Positions 11,028 through 23,165 of a stretch of 64,000 nt of DNA are shown in pieces. Below the pieces are notes generated by a model. It did no database searches, was not told where the DNA came from, and was given only the letters and a program-made list of their open reading frames with translations. Made by a program: the position numbers and the translations under genes. Position 1 is the first letter of the stretch. Each line of letters begins with the position of its first letter. The stretch spans positions 9,075,863-9,139,862 of the forward strand of contig OZ234496.1 of assembly GCA_965153455.1 (NCBI GenBank), read 5' to 3'. This stretch comes from Sphagnum compactum. Lineage: Eukaryota > Bryophyta > Sphagnopsida > Sphagnales.

Positions 11028-12891
11028 TTAATCTCTCTTGGTATGCATTGATTGGTCAATTGAGGTTAGCTTTCCTTGTTGGAAAGTTGGAAAGAGTGTG
11101 TGCTTGCATATCAAAACTGCCAAGACCCCAACAGTGACTGCAAAAAACACCAGACTTGCTAACCATAGCTGAAAGAACACATTTTTCCCTTGAAACTCCA
11201 AAAGATAGGCCCATCCCAACCAATGTACCTGGGCAGCAGTCCACAAGCACATACACAATGCACCTGCCTGCCAACTCAACTTGCTCCACGGTACAGCAAG
11301 GGGTAGAAGGCAAAAGAACCACACAAAATACTGTGCAGTAATGACCTGCCACACCACAAGAATCATGTCAGTTTTTGGTAGACTAAAAAGATCACATTCT
11401 CCAGGAATTTATGGTCACAAGTAGAAACCGTAAACACTAAAGAGATGTTGGTAAGGTGGGCACACCTTGTTGAAGGCAACAAACGCCACAGTTTGTGTGA
11501 AAATGCAGAAAGCCAAGTCCTTTGCTAGGAAGGATGCAAGAGCCAGCTGCACACCCATTTGTGGCACAAAAGCCAGCAACCGCTCCAACAATGTGAAGCC
11601 CAAACTGTGATGGAGGTAGATGTAGTAGAAGTAAATGGAGAAGTTGTGCCTGGGATCAGTTCGTGTCAAATGATACAACAATCCTTCATTCAAAAACTCC
11701 ACCCCATATATAGCATAGCAAATTCCAGTCAGGGCCAAGAAGACCCCTCCAGAAACAAGGGAAAATGTGACTCTCTCTCTGCTGATCCATCCCAATGTCC
11801 CTTTGTTTGCATTCACGCCCAGTTTTGCATTTCGAAGTGCGATTGAAGGATAATCGTCGTTGAGGAAGAGGACAATTGGAAGAGCATAAATTATAGGATA
11901 GATACGAAAATGCACAACCACTCCATACCAAAAGGCTGCCTGAACCAGCTGACCTGCAATTCCCGAAAAATCACCAGTCTCCCCTTATAGCTACAGTCTA
12001 GCCTTGAACCTGAAATCAAAATTGCAAAGAAACAGATTCAATGCCCGATCTCATACTTCACATTTTGGCTAAATGCACAGGCATGTAGAACCACAGAACA
12101 CGAGGATATCAGATGCAAAAGGTCCAAGAAGCAGTAGCTACCTGCCATCAGGCACATGAGAACCCAAATGATAACAACGCAAACAAGAGCCTCGCAGTTC
12201 CCTCGAGTGGCCACTGCAAATGTGAATGGGTTGAAAAACCACAATGCCATGCATGCAACTTGCACATTTGCTGCCACACGCCGCTGTTGCAATACTTGGC
12301 CAATGAGATGACCCACCAGTAGATCTGCATCAGAGCAGAGCCCCCCTTCCCCTTCAACCATCCGTCATGCACCCAGCTGACACCACTGCCTAGACAAATG
12401 TCATGTACACAGTGAGAAGACAAGGACGGCCTCTCAGACACATCTTCTGCTTACACAACACTAATCACCAAAAGACGCTGAAAGAAAGCACTATCTAGGG
12501 ACTAGCAGGGGCTGGAGAATGTTAACCCTACTCAGCCGAAAAAAAAGAAAGACAAAAGAATGGGTTAGAGGAGACAAGAGCAGAAGAGTCACAAACCAGC
12601 TGCTGAGAACAGGAGTTTGCCCCAACAACGATGAAGCAGAGAGTTGGGTAAAACAAAGAGCGCCAGAAGAGGAGAGTAGCGATATGTATCTCTGGCGTAT
12701 GGCGACTTTCCTTGCAGCATGAGTCTAGCAGCATCAGAGAAGACAATGTAGTCAATATCGGTGTAAGGTACGTCCATGTGTGCGTCTTGCCATTCTCCAT
12801 AAAACACCAGTACCACTCTGATCACCGCTGCTATGAAGATCAATGCTCTTCTTGCTAGTGGCTCGTGCTTTGCAGACCAGGTCCATCCCAT
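11028..12891 (-). CDS. PIGM: GPI mannosyltransferase 1, PIG-M type
   Basis: Four exons on the minus strand, 12891-12597, 12324-12142, 11953-11466 and 11345-11028, give 427 residues, close to the usual length of about 420. PIG-M adds the first, alpha-1,4-linked mannose to the glucosaminyl-phosphatidylinositol precursor of GPI anchors, on the ER luminal side, using dolichol-phosphate-mannose. The hallmark GEWQDAH segment and the catalytic DxD motif (DID, residues 45-47, in YTDIDY) are in exon 1. RYSPLLA follows, then [15 protein letters not shown] in exon 2, [12 protein letters not shown] in exon 3 and [13 protein letters not shown] at the start of exon 4. The chain is strongly hydrophobic with many membrane spans, as expected. 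All junctions are GT..AG and in frame. An AAACCCTAA box lies about 95 bp upstream of the start codon. Confidence 0.95.
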
Positions 12892-12984
12892 CGTCGATTG
12901 CTATGGTGCAAAAGCAACAAGGGATTACTGAATGCAAAGCAAACTGCAAACAGAGAAGAGGAGAAGCCCATTGTGCGAGAGCGA

Positions 12985-12993
12985 TTAGGGTTT
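12985..12993 (-). promoter_or_regulatory. telo-box (AAACCCTAA) upstream of PIGM
   Basis: On the minus strand this reads AAACCCTAA, 94-102 bp before the PIGM start codon. Telo-boxes occur in promoters of housekeeping genes active in growing plant cells. A single 9-bp match is only suggestive. Confidence 0.35.
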
Positions 12994-13329
12994 GAAAGGG
13001 GTCGGTCACTTGGTACCCCGTTAAGGCCGTTTTCGAACTGACGAAAAGTCATATTACAAGTAACAACCGGCACTGCTTTGCTGAATATTTATTTACTTTA
13101 GAGAACGAGGGGTAGGCAGTTCCAATTTTATTTTCAGAATTTCAATAGTTGAGGAATAAGTATGCAAAAGTACAACTTTTGTTGTGCATTTGTAATGCTA
13201 TCCCAATGGCTGGGATGATAAACAGTTTTTCACAAGCTTGAGAGTTCAAATTTCAACAATTTTGTCAAAATATCAATAAAATCTTCCTTTTCTTCAGCTA
13301 GACCTTTTGCTAATTTTGTTGTGCTGGTC
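12994..13329. other. intergenic region without recognisable features
   Basis: Between the PIGM promoter and the ACCAG-rich tract. Nothing identifiable. Confidence 0.4.
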
Positions 13330-13910
13330 ATAAGTCATGAGTTAAGTCATGAGTATGGTATATAGGCATGCACCTGGTATCAACACTAGTAGCAAGGACC
13401 CTACCAGTCTGGTATCAGCTGAGGCAATACCAGTTGTATATCTAATCAGTCTGGTAGGGACTTGAGGTAATATCAGCCTTGTACCTTGTACCAGTTTCAT
13501 ACCAGTCACAAACAATATCAGACATGCCTCCTACCAGTCAAAAATCAGTCTTGGGCCCAACACCAGGACCAGACTGTGTGTGTGTTTTTCTTTTTTTTCT
13601 TTTTTTGAAGCACAACACCAGACCTGACTTGACAAGCCGTTGGCACCTCCAAGTCAAGCTCAATGAAGGGCCAGCAGGAATTTCAAGCTGCACACCACTG
13701 AGTTTGAACCCAGGACCTTTTGTGATCCCAGGGTCCCAGAAGGTGCTATACCAGTGACCCATCACCCCTTTCGTGGAGCAGACTGTTTTTCAAAAGCACC
13801 CAACACCAGTACCAGCCTGATCTATGAGGGAAATTAAAAACCCTGATACCAGGACCAGGCTCCAGCAAGTATGTTCAAAAGTGAATACCAGACCAACACT
13901 GGTTAGTTCT
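13330..13910. repeat. ACCAG-rich degenerate minisatellite
   Basis: The words TACCAG, ACCAGTCTGGTA and ATCAG recur every 10-25 bases from about 13370 to 13575 and again from about 13797 to 13905. The two halves are interrupted by the SINE at 13578-13778. The period is irregular. Confidence 0.55.
13578..13778 (-). mobile_element. tRNA-derived SINE with 8-bp target-site duplication
   Basis: Read on the minus strand, the element starts at 13778. It carries an A-box-like TGGGTCACTGG followed by TATAGC, then a B-box GGTTCAAACTC. A unique body follows, and it ends in an A-rich tail (CAAAAAAAGAAAAAAAAGAAAAA). The flanking direct repeat CAGACTGT is present at 13570-13577 and 13779-13786. Pol III promoter boxes, A-tail and TSD together are the defining structure of a plant SINE. 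Length is about 200 bp. Confidence 0.85.
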
Positions 13911-14364
13911 GTCCGGTTGAGATCTTTCCAAAAACATTATGATTGTTCAATTTGGATGTGTTATACATTTTTGGGCTTTTTGGGCGTCAAGCCGCTTTTC
14001 AAATGGAAGTGCTACTAATGCAAATACTTAAGTTCAAATATGCACATTTTATGGCCAACAAAAAAAAAATTAGGTGGTTTTGCAAAATGTAAAACCCTGT
14101 GGCAAACCTTTCATATTTTTCAAAGTATTTCTGTATTTTTCAAAACAGGTAAAAATTTTGAGGTAGGTTTTATGTGCCCTTCATAAAGAATTTTGAAAAA
14201 AGAAGATGTTTAACTCTGCTGCCATCTTGCAAAATTCTGGAAGAGTGCGATATACTCTTGTGAACTGACAGATCTCCAGGCAGGTTTTAGGAGTATAGCC
14301 CACTTCAGATGCAAATGATTTTTTTACCCAAATCATATATATTAATTCAGACAGTCCGTCTGTC
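13911..14364. other. intergenic region without recognisable features
   Basis: AT-rich with short poly-A and poly-T tracts. No frame, repeat or structural element is supported. Confidence 0.4.
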
Positions 14365-14640
14365 TGTGACGGGGGTTTTGGGGGATGGGGGAGGCAGAGG
14401 TCGGTGAAGCAACGGGTGACAGGTGACGAGGCGAGGGGGGGCCAGCAGGGGGGGGGCAGCACGGGGCAAGAAGTTAATTATATATAACATGGGAACGGGG
14501 GGGGGGATCAACAGGTTAAAAAATCGGAGTGGAAAATGCGAAGGACGGGGGGGGGGGGGTCGACGGGGTAAAAAACCGGAGTGGGCAATGAGAAGGACCG
14601 GGCGCGGGGGAGCTCGACGAGTGCATTATGCACCGGGTTC
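14365..14640 (+). repeat. G-run tract with tandem ~60-bp units and G-quadruplex potential
   Basis: Runs of 4 to 13 consecutive G occur on the plus strand. GGGGG(T4)GGGGGATGGGGG lies near 14370, two long runs lie near 14434-14460, and others near 14495 and 14548. Two adjacent units share TTAAAAAATCGGAGTGG / GTAAAAAACCGGAGTGG and then AATG.GAAGGAC before the G run. The spacing of the runs would permit intramolecular G4 structures. Confidence 0.6.
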
Positions 14641-14912
14641 ACACTAGTTCTTTACAGATAAAAACAGTTCCTTTTCAAAATTCATCACACTCTGTTGGTA
14701 TTAGGTAGTAAAACAATAGCCACTATTTTGGGTGCCATGAGTTAGTATGGGTGTAGGAGTGGGCAAACACTAAATGAATTATATGTGATGCAGGTCTTGA
14801 CACAGTTGCAAGACAATGCCCAGCAAGGGAAAAAAAAATCAAAAAAAAAATTATTGTACTTGAACTATGATTAATATTTTTATTTTATTTTACAATATAT
14901 TTTCAAGGAAAA
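14641..14912. other. intergenic region without recognisable features
   Basis: AT-rich; nothing identifiable. Confidence 0.35.
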
Positions 14913-15856
14913 ATAAGTGATTTAGTGGTTTAAATCTTTTTTTCAACCAAAGGATACAAGGTTTGATCCTTTTCTCAAAAAAAAAAAAAAAATCATGTAT
15001 GAAATTAGCTGATATGCAATTTCTTCAAGCTAGATGCCAAGGGAAGAAAAGCATTTTACCTAGGGAGAAAGAGACAAAATGGTAGTCCTAACCACCATGT
15101 TCCCTTAAGGAGAAACTTCCCAAGGAGAAAGGAACTAAGTTGCGTTGGGCGAACAATTTCTTTTGAGGAACAACTTATTTAGTGAGAAAGGGACTAAATT
15201 GCTTGGAAGAGCAACTTCTTTTGAGGAGCAAGTTCTTAAATGTTTGAAAAGAAAATACAAGGGGTAAACTTTGTTTAAATCAAACCTTCTATATATCATT
15301 GGAACGCTCTCAAAGCATAAACATTAAAAATGATTTTGCATTTTCGATTTGAGGTTAAGAAATTAAAAAATATGGCAAAAAGAAAAAAGAGGGTCAAATT
15401 ATCCAAGTTTCATTGTTCCCCAAGGCAACTTAATCTAGGAAACTTGGAAATTTGATTTCCAATTCCATTTTTCATCATAATTTTTAGCTCATAAACTCAA
15501 ATAAAAATGCAAGATCGTTTTCTATATTTCTGCTTCGAGAGCTTTTCCAAGTGTATAAAGAACATTTGATTTGGACAAAGTTTATCCCTTGTACTTATTT
15601 CTCAAACATTCAAGAACTTGCTTCCTAGCGGAAGTTGCCCCCTGAAAAAACTTCTCCTTGGGGCACATGATTGGGACTATCATTTTTTCTCTTTCTCCTT
15701 GGGGAAAGTTGATTCTCCCCAAGACATTTAACTTGAAGAAGTTGCATATAAATTTTTTTTTAATTCATTTCATCCATGGAAAAGAAAAAAATTGAGAAAA
15801 TGATTAAATTATACTTTTTGGTTAAAGAGGGAAATTTTAACCATTAAATCACTTAT
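14913..15856. mobile_element. 944-bp foldback element with ~400-bp inverted arms
   Basis: The ends are ATAAGTGATTTA (14913-14924) and its exact inverse at 15845-15856. The arms keep matching inward. TCTTCAAGCTAGATG pairs with the inverse of 15730-15745. GGAGAAAGAGACAAAATGGTAGTCC pairs with the inverse of about 15665-15705. GGGTAAACTTTGTTTAAATC at about 15260 pairs with the inverse of about 15575-15600. AAAATGATTTTGCATTTT pairs with the inverse of about 15500. The unpaired centre is about 100 bp. There is no coding frame. A long imperfect hairpin like this could be a foldback or MITE element, or a source of hairpin small RNAs. Confidence 0.8.
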
Positions 15857-17289
15857 GAACATGTGTTGTTTAATTAAGCTTCATGTTGATATGTTGACAT
15901 TGTTCAAAAGAGTATTAACAAAAGAATAAATGTCAATGCAAAAGGTGAAAATGGAGATATGCCTTTGTATTTAGCATGTGGAAACAACCATGGTGGAGTC
16001 ATTTACTTCTTTTTACTTCTTTTTTGTTTATGAAACAAATAGATTCTATTCACTTCTTTTTGTTTCATAAATCGTAATTGTATGAATTTGTGTGATTTCT
16101 TGCAATTATGTAAATATTATGTGAAATTTATATGCTTAAAGGCCAAGAGGGAGCAAATGTGAAAACACATTACGTGTTTACCAATGATCCACCAAAAATT
16201 ATGTGTTTTGAACACAAAACAAGAATGAAGGTTGACCACAAAATTAAAATTGTGCATAATTGAACTTCTCACAAATAAATTTGTGATTTTTTACAAAGCA
16301 TTTCTATCATGAATTTTATTTGTTTGGGCATGCACACATTTTCTTTTCTTTCATTGTGGCTTGCACTCGCTTAAAATGTTACATAACAAATGATGTTCAC
16401 CTCATTATGTGTGCATTATGTGAAAAGAAAAAATTGAAAGATTTAGTGAACCAAAAAAGGAAGGGTGTAATATTTTCCTCAATGTTCTTCCTATGTATCT
16501 CCCTTTTTAGCTTTTTGATTATTTGTGGCAAGGATGCATGTGTTTTGATAATTTGATTAAGATCTATGGATCACATCATTATTGTTTAACACAATCCATA
16601 TAATAACAAACCATTTATACCTTTACAAGCATGTTTTAAACGACATGGGTATTTACCTTTCAAAAAGAAAAAGAAAAACCTACATATTTGTCAAATTGTT
16701 TAAACAAGATTAAACAAAAGATAAAATAATTTGAAAATAAAATTTATTATAAAAGAAAAGTGATCAAATAATGACCAAAGAAGTATACTTGCAAATAATA
16801 TTATTTTGAAAATCCATTTGACATTTTGTTGTTTCATAAAATCAGTATTCAAAAAAATTGAATAAGGATTTATGAATGTTTACAAAACATTATACATGCA
16901 AAATGCCACTTGATCATTGTTACAAACTTGCGTACGTAATGTCAACAAATAAAGTAAAATTATTTTGTGCATGTCTTATGACAAAATCAACAATTATTTA
17001 CAATATATTGGGATAATGGCAAGTTTGGCAATCCAAATTTTCCTATCATAAATATATAGAACTTAAACTTTTGCATGAATCTTCTATTGAATAGAATGGA
17101 TCATTTTGTGTATTCATGATGGACTAAATTTGTGATCTTTTCACAATGCCCAAACATGGTGTTCATGACTACATGACTATGCAGTCCAAAAGACCATGTT
17201 GTATTTGCCACTAATCGCAAATGTGGTTGCAGTCCTACTGACCATTTATAAGTATGTTTTTTATCATTACAAATTTTTGAAATATAAAT
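15857..17289. other. AT-rich intergenic stretch
   Basis: No frame with coding character and no element ends were recognised. Short reading frames at 16320-16556 (+) and 17101-17301 (-) look random in composition. Confidence 0.45.
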
Positions 17290-17680
17290 TTTTTTTGACA
17301 AATTCTATCCTACCACATGTCAATATAAGTTTAATTTAAAATTTATTCTTTAATTACAAACTGCCACATGGCAACCTCAAGCTAAATATTGAATTATTTG
17401 ACTCAATTATATGATGCCACATGGAAGCCTCAAATTAAATTTTGAATTATTTGTTCCAATTACATGATGCCATGTGCCATGCACTATAACTTCATTTTTG
17501 AATTATTTGAACCAATTATGTGATGCTACATGGCATGCACCTAAAGTTAAATTTCGAATCATTTAACCCACTTACATGATGCCACACGGCATGGTTAAAT
17601 ATCATTAAACTTCATTAAACTTTAGTAAACTCGATTAAACTACACTAAACTTCGTTAGACTAACATAAATTAATATAAAC
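17290..17680. repeat. ~60-bp tandem array followed by an ATTAAACTTC short array
   Basis: Four to five units of about 58-60 bp share TTTGAATTATTTGA.CCAATTA, then TATGATGCCACATGG (variants at 17352, 17412, 17466, 17525 and 17579), then a CAAATTAAA block. After 17600, a shorter unit close to CATTAAACTT repeats six or seven times to about 17680. Confidence 0.65.
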
Positions 17681-19308
17681 TAATCCATTAGGTTAAAACC
17701 TTCCACAAAAATATTTGAACAAAAAATATATAGACTCAAACAATTAATAAACTTGATCCTTGATGTCCACAAAATTTTGATTTTTAATATTTAATGTATT
17801 GAAATTCACTACACAAACACATGGTTGTTTTGCATATCATTTCCCCAAAAAATATACATATATTAAATACTACCAAAATCCTTACTAAGATATTTCAATG
17901 ATGTCATCAACATGAAATTGATGATTGGTCACTAGGTTTTGATCCTTTTTTTCAAATTAAAAATTAAAAAATAATTTCTAGGTATAAACTCATTGACACA
18001 ATAAACACTAATACCCATCATGTCACCAATTTTTTTAAAAATCAACTTCTTTTTAAATATAAAACACACAAAAGCTTGGTATATTAATAAAATCAGTTCA
18101 TTCATTTGATAAATAAGGTTAAAGTTGTCATCAAAATCAAAAGTGTTTGAATATTATTCACATGGGAAAACAACAAAAAATACACATAATAACAAAATCC
18201 CAAGGCTATTTCATCTCTTTCAACTTTACCTTCTTCACTTTCCACTTATTCAAAAAATCTATGTGAGATAGAATTTAGATTGATTATATGGAATTAAATA
18301 TCCTTCATCTTTTGGTTTCCACAAACTTTCACCACATTGAGGAATTTATTTTCCTAGCATGGTCACCAAATATTAGCAATACCATTTGACAAACCTTTAT
18401 AAGATGCTTACTTAATTTATGTATCATTCATGGGTTCTTCTCCTAATTCATTAACATGAAAACCATGTAAGCATACTAACTAGGACAAAACTGAAACAAA
18501 CATCCATACTACATTTGTCTATCACTTGAATGCACACAAACTTGGAAGCCAAAACATTAGAGAATGTTCATTTCCTATTACAAAGATTAAGTCTTCAGAG
18601 ATGTCTTCAATTTCCCCATACATTTTTCTCCCTTCATGCCTAATAGCATTGGCAACCAATTATTAACAATCCTTACTTTGTTAAATCTACCCCTTCTATA
18701 TTACAAAAGGTATTTTAACCACCTAACTAACCTTTATATCTCAACACAGTCAAGTTAATTTGTCAAACTGTAATCGATTTGTCAATATGACATTTCAATT
18801 TTTCATGTTCATTTGCCACACTAAATTGTTTTCTAGCCAATAAACTAGTTTTGTCTAGTCAAATTGATTTTCCAAGTCAAGTTGGTTTGCAAATTTAGTT
18901 GGTTTATTAAGTTTAGTTGCTTTGCCTTGTTGCTTTGCTTTTGTCATTTGGCATTTTCACTAATATTTTTTCATAACAAGGTGCACAAGCACAAGTATAG
19001 GAATAGTAGGACTTTATAATAATGCCATCATAGGTACACACACAACACCAAGAAGAAGAGCTTTAGGGAGTTACACAAGCACATGTGGCCGAACCATACG
19101 ATGTGTAGCAATAGGTTCATTCCCAATAACTACATGCAGCAACTTTAAAAAAAACTTGAACCTAAACAACATCAATAGGCACAACATGGGATTCAACACA
19201 AGAATATTCATAAGAGCCAACTACTTGCGAAGTGATATGAGTATCTTAACAATACTTAATAGTGGTCTTGGATTTCAAGGACATAATTTATATTATGAAT
19301 GGGGTAAT
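17681..19308. other. AT-rich intergenic stretch
   Basis: Nothing recognisable apart from loose repetition of GTCAAGTTGGTTTGC-like words around 18770-18950. Confidence 0.4.
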
Positions 19309-19620
19309 GTTAAGGGGGTAGTTAGTAGTTAGTTGTAACAACTAATTTATTGGTTACATTATCAGCTTTTAATTTGGAATTGAACTTATTTAAGGCCTTG
19401 AACTTGGTTTTGAATTCATTTTTATTTTTTAATTTGAGTTTTGAATCTCTTGAACACTTCTTGCTTTAGAGTTTTCTATTTCTATTTTGCAAATAATTAT
19501 TTTGTTATAAGATCTTTGGACATTCTATTTTGAACATGGCTAAAACCATAGTTTAAGCCTTATAAATACATGTCGATATATAGAATTAGATTGATAAAAT
19601 CACTAGTAGATTATATAATT
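19309..19620 (+). mobile_element. possible LTR remnant
   Basis: The stretch begins TGTTAAGGGGGTAGTTAG and continues TTAGTTGTAACAAC, a style common at plant LTR 5' ends. A TATA-like TTATAAATAC lies about 250 bp downstream (near 19559). I found no second LTR, primer-binding site or coding region, so this is weak. Confidence 0.2.
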
Positions 19621-19918
19621 TTATTACATCAAGAAGTAATTTCCACTAGTAATGTGCTTAAAAGTATCATGATTTAAAAACATATATTCCCATTACTTAT
19701 TTAGTGTTGATCCACATGATCACATTGTGTTAGATATATGAAATCATTTACATTCCAAGTGAAATAATAGGGGGTGGAGGAGATTAGAACATTGCATATG
19801 ATGAACCCATGTGATAAACCCATATTCATTTTCACATTTGGAGCTTTGCATTAAAAAATGATAAACCAATTTCATGAATTGTTATGAGCATACCCAAAGA
19901 ACAAGGTTATCTTGATAA

Positions 19919-20055
19919 GAGCATCTCCACCAACACATTGCACAACATGTTTTGGATGAAGATCAATAATACTTGATTGATACATTTAGTAAAATGGTTG
20001 TGTCTCTCAATATGTTGAGGTGGCAAAAATCACAACATAATTTAACACCTAGTGA
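19919..20055 (+). mobile_element. Harbinger/Tourist-like MITE end
   Basis: TAA is followed by GAGCATCTCCACCAACACAT and then GCACAACATGTTTTGGATGA. GAGCATCTCCA is a common end of plant Harbinger-type MITEs. The same internal words recur at about 53665 (CATTGCACAAGATGTTTTGG). No matching right end was found, so only one terminus is supported. Confidence 0.4.
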
Positions 20056-23000
20056 TCTTGATTGATTAAATCTAGTGATTGGTCCATGTGTTTTGTTATT
20101 AGTAGGTAAAACAGAAAGAAATCTATCCTTCACACTTCAAAGCTACATGGATATGCAAATATAAACATGATTGGGGGAGTCGCAAATGGAATGTGCCAAG
20201 GGGGTCTAGATTTGATACCCAAGCCTAAGCCAACAGAAGAGGGGAGAGGGCATAGGGGAGTTGAGGACACTTCCTCACGACTTGAGGGTAAAGCTCAAAA
20301 GGCCTAGCAATGGTATTTTTGGTGACAAGCCAAGCCTAGACAAATAAATAAGGTGGGCCAACTATAGAACATGCGACAACACTTTGGGGATGGGGGTCCA
20401 ACCATGCTAAAAAGAACCACCAAGAGTGTAACTATTACTAATTTTGAAATTTCATTTCTATCATACCATAACATAATTATACAAATCTGACAACCTTGGG
20501 CATCACCATATTCACATTGTGTATGTGCAATAATGACAAGGAGATGAAAATTTTCCAATGAATTAAAGGTATTCAAAAGGAGTTGAAACCTAATGTACAT
20601 AATTAATGTTTTGTTATTAAGTTGTGTTGAATTACTCAATTAAATAACGTGTTTTAGGAATGATTTTTATATAATTTCACATCTCCAAGTTCACATGTTA
20701 AGGTACAAATTTGATTAACATCCATATTTATTGTATATATGTTTTTTAATATTTTTTTGGGTAGGATTGTTATTTTTTTCCCCCAAATAATGTAATTTCC
20801 AATGCATTATGATTTTATCTAACATATGGGAGGCCATTTAATTAATTGGATGAAATATTAAGGTATTATCCAATGGATTTTTTTAGGAAATTTTGGATGA
20901 AACATTGGGTGATTTTTTTTCATTTCAAATCGACTGTGTGGATCAAGCAAGGTCAAGAGTGTACATGAATAGGAGCTAGGTTTTACAGTTCAATGGGTTG
21001 GAAATAGGTTTGTGAGAATTTTGAAAAGGTTTGCAAGGAGCTTCATAAATTTTCCAAGGATTTGTTGGCTATAGGTGGGAGGTCGTGGGAGAGTTCCAAC
21101 TTGAGCAAGGATGTGGGTAGGAGGCTATGGATGGGAGTTGTGGGCTTGTAGATTTGAAAGTTATTTGGTTTCTTTGCATATGCCATGAACGAGTCTTGAG
21201 AGAATTGTCACATGCTACCACTTGAATGAAGAAAATTAGTAATGTCGTATGGGCTACTTTTCAATGTCGCTGATTGCTTGACAATGACAAAGAAAAAAAA
21301 TCAGATTTTCAAATCATTCTAACCTTGCCTTAAAGTCCAAAAGAAACACAACATAGATATTCTGAGTTTGAAAAGAAATACATGCATGAACTTCCTAGAA
21401 GATGATTATTTTCATGAACATATACTTTCAAATTTGTGGGGTACATTGCATTTTTGGGAAACACCTGGAACTAAATGGGTGAAAGCACAATGCATTGTAC
21501 CAAAATGGATGTCACAAACACTATTTTTTCAAGAGATGAAATTAACTAGAAGGTTACACGATAATTATATTGGATACTTTATGGTTTGGACTCAAATATG
21601 TTTGGTAGTTTATATATGTAATGAAATGCACAAAACATTTTTGCAATTAGAATTGGTTGCATAGTGTTTTTGGACTTTTAAATCAACATATGTGTCTTGT
21701 AATAATTATGTGGACTTTGTTTTCACTAAAAATAATAATTTCCTAAATTTCATTTCAATCACATGAGTTGATCAAACATATTATATATGACATGTGAAAA
21801 CCAAAATTCAAAAAATATATTTTTATTTTTATTTTCATGCGCACTTTGAATTGAAATATCTTTAAAAAGCCATAATGGACACAAAGATGAAGAATTGAAA
21901 AAAACTATCTAGGAACAATATGTTTGTATCATGAATATGAAGAATGGCATTAAACCAATAATCACATCGAATAAGGCCCAAGGCATGATCAACATCTAAC
22001 AATTTTCCTATTCAAACATAACTATGATTGGAAAAATAAATAAATAAATGAAATGTAAAAAAAATCCACATTGATATTAACCATTCTAATAGACTTATAT
22101 AGGAAGAAAATAAACTATAAACCAAGGTGATTGAACCATTTTTGAAAATGTTGTGAACTTTCAAATATGAGTTAACATGAATGTTGGAATTGTGAGAGGG
22201 CTAACAAAGGGATTGAAAACAAATTGTGTATTCTTGTGTGGATTTTGCATGTGCCACTTTTTGTCCACTGCACCATGCTTTCACCCAAATTGCCTATATC
22301 AATTGCAAAGAAGTTCACAAAAGGTTTTATGCCATTTCAAGACATCAATGTTTCAATAGTTCATAGCAAACAAAATTCCACATCAACATTTTTTGTAAAG
22401 GGGTGAAAGCACACTATGTTGACCCTCTTTTGAACATTTTTGGGTCTAATATTATAGTACATATAATATAATTGTTCCAAACGTATGGTGCATTTAATTT
22501 TGGGTATTACTTTTGGGTTTTTGACCCTATAATTACTATTTTTATAAAATTAATGTCATGTAATTTTTAAAAATAATAATAATTCATTCCATTATCTACA
22601 TTGAAAGATCCAAGGGTAAATTTATAGTATACATTGGTATAACATGGCTATTATCTTGTTTTGATTGCACTAACTTTATTCATTAATCATTAAAATAATA
22701 AATTTGATTGGAATTTAAAATATGGCCCATCTAGCTATGCTTGTCATCTTCCATGTGAATGTGATTACTTGTCAAATTTTCAATTTACTACACATTTATC
22801 ACATCTTTGTTGAAAAAAATCAGTTTTTGGAATGAAAAATTTCAAATTAGTCACATGGTATCCAAACATGGTTCAATATTATTTCAACTTTCATACAGAT
22901 TACAAATCATTTAAATTTTTTTTTGAGTATATTTGTGTTTTTGAGTATACATGTACATTGCATTTGTTTTCACAAATATACTCCAATCTCCCACTTTATG

Positions 23001-23165
23001 AAATGAAATGAAATATTTTTTTAACAAATATCTTATTTAGGTTATATTCTAACATAATATGCAAAAGTATTGTGAAAATCTTTCAAAAGTTTGAGATGGG
23101 ATACACTCAAACATGCACATCCCTAGAAAGTAGTACAATGCAACACCCCAAAGGGGTCACTGTAA
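20056..23165. other. AT-rich intergenic stretch
   Basis: Several short reading frames, including a 98-codon plus-strand frame at 21368-21664, have no recognisable domain and the same AT-rich composition as the surroundings. No gene is supported. Confidence 0.45.

Noticed and set aside
11559-12441. Plus-strand and other-frame reading frames over the PIGM exons
   Set aside because: They are shadows of the minus-strand gene, which has full family similarity and consistent splice sites.
21368-21664. 98-codon plus-strand frame in AT-rich DNA
   Set aside because: No family resemblance and no neighbouring exons. Length alone is not convincing in this composition.
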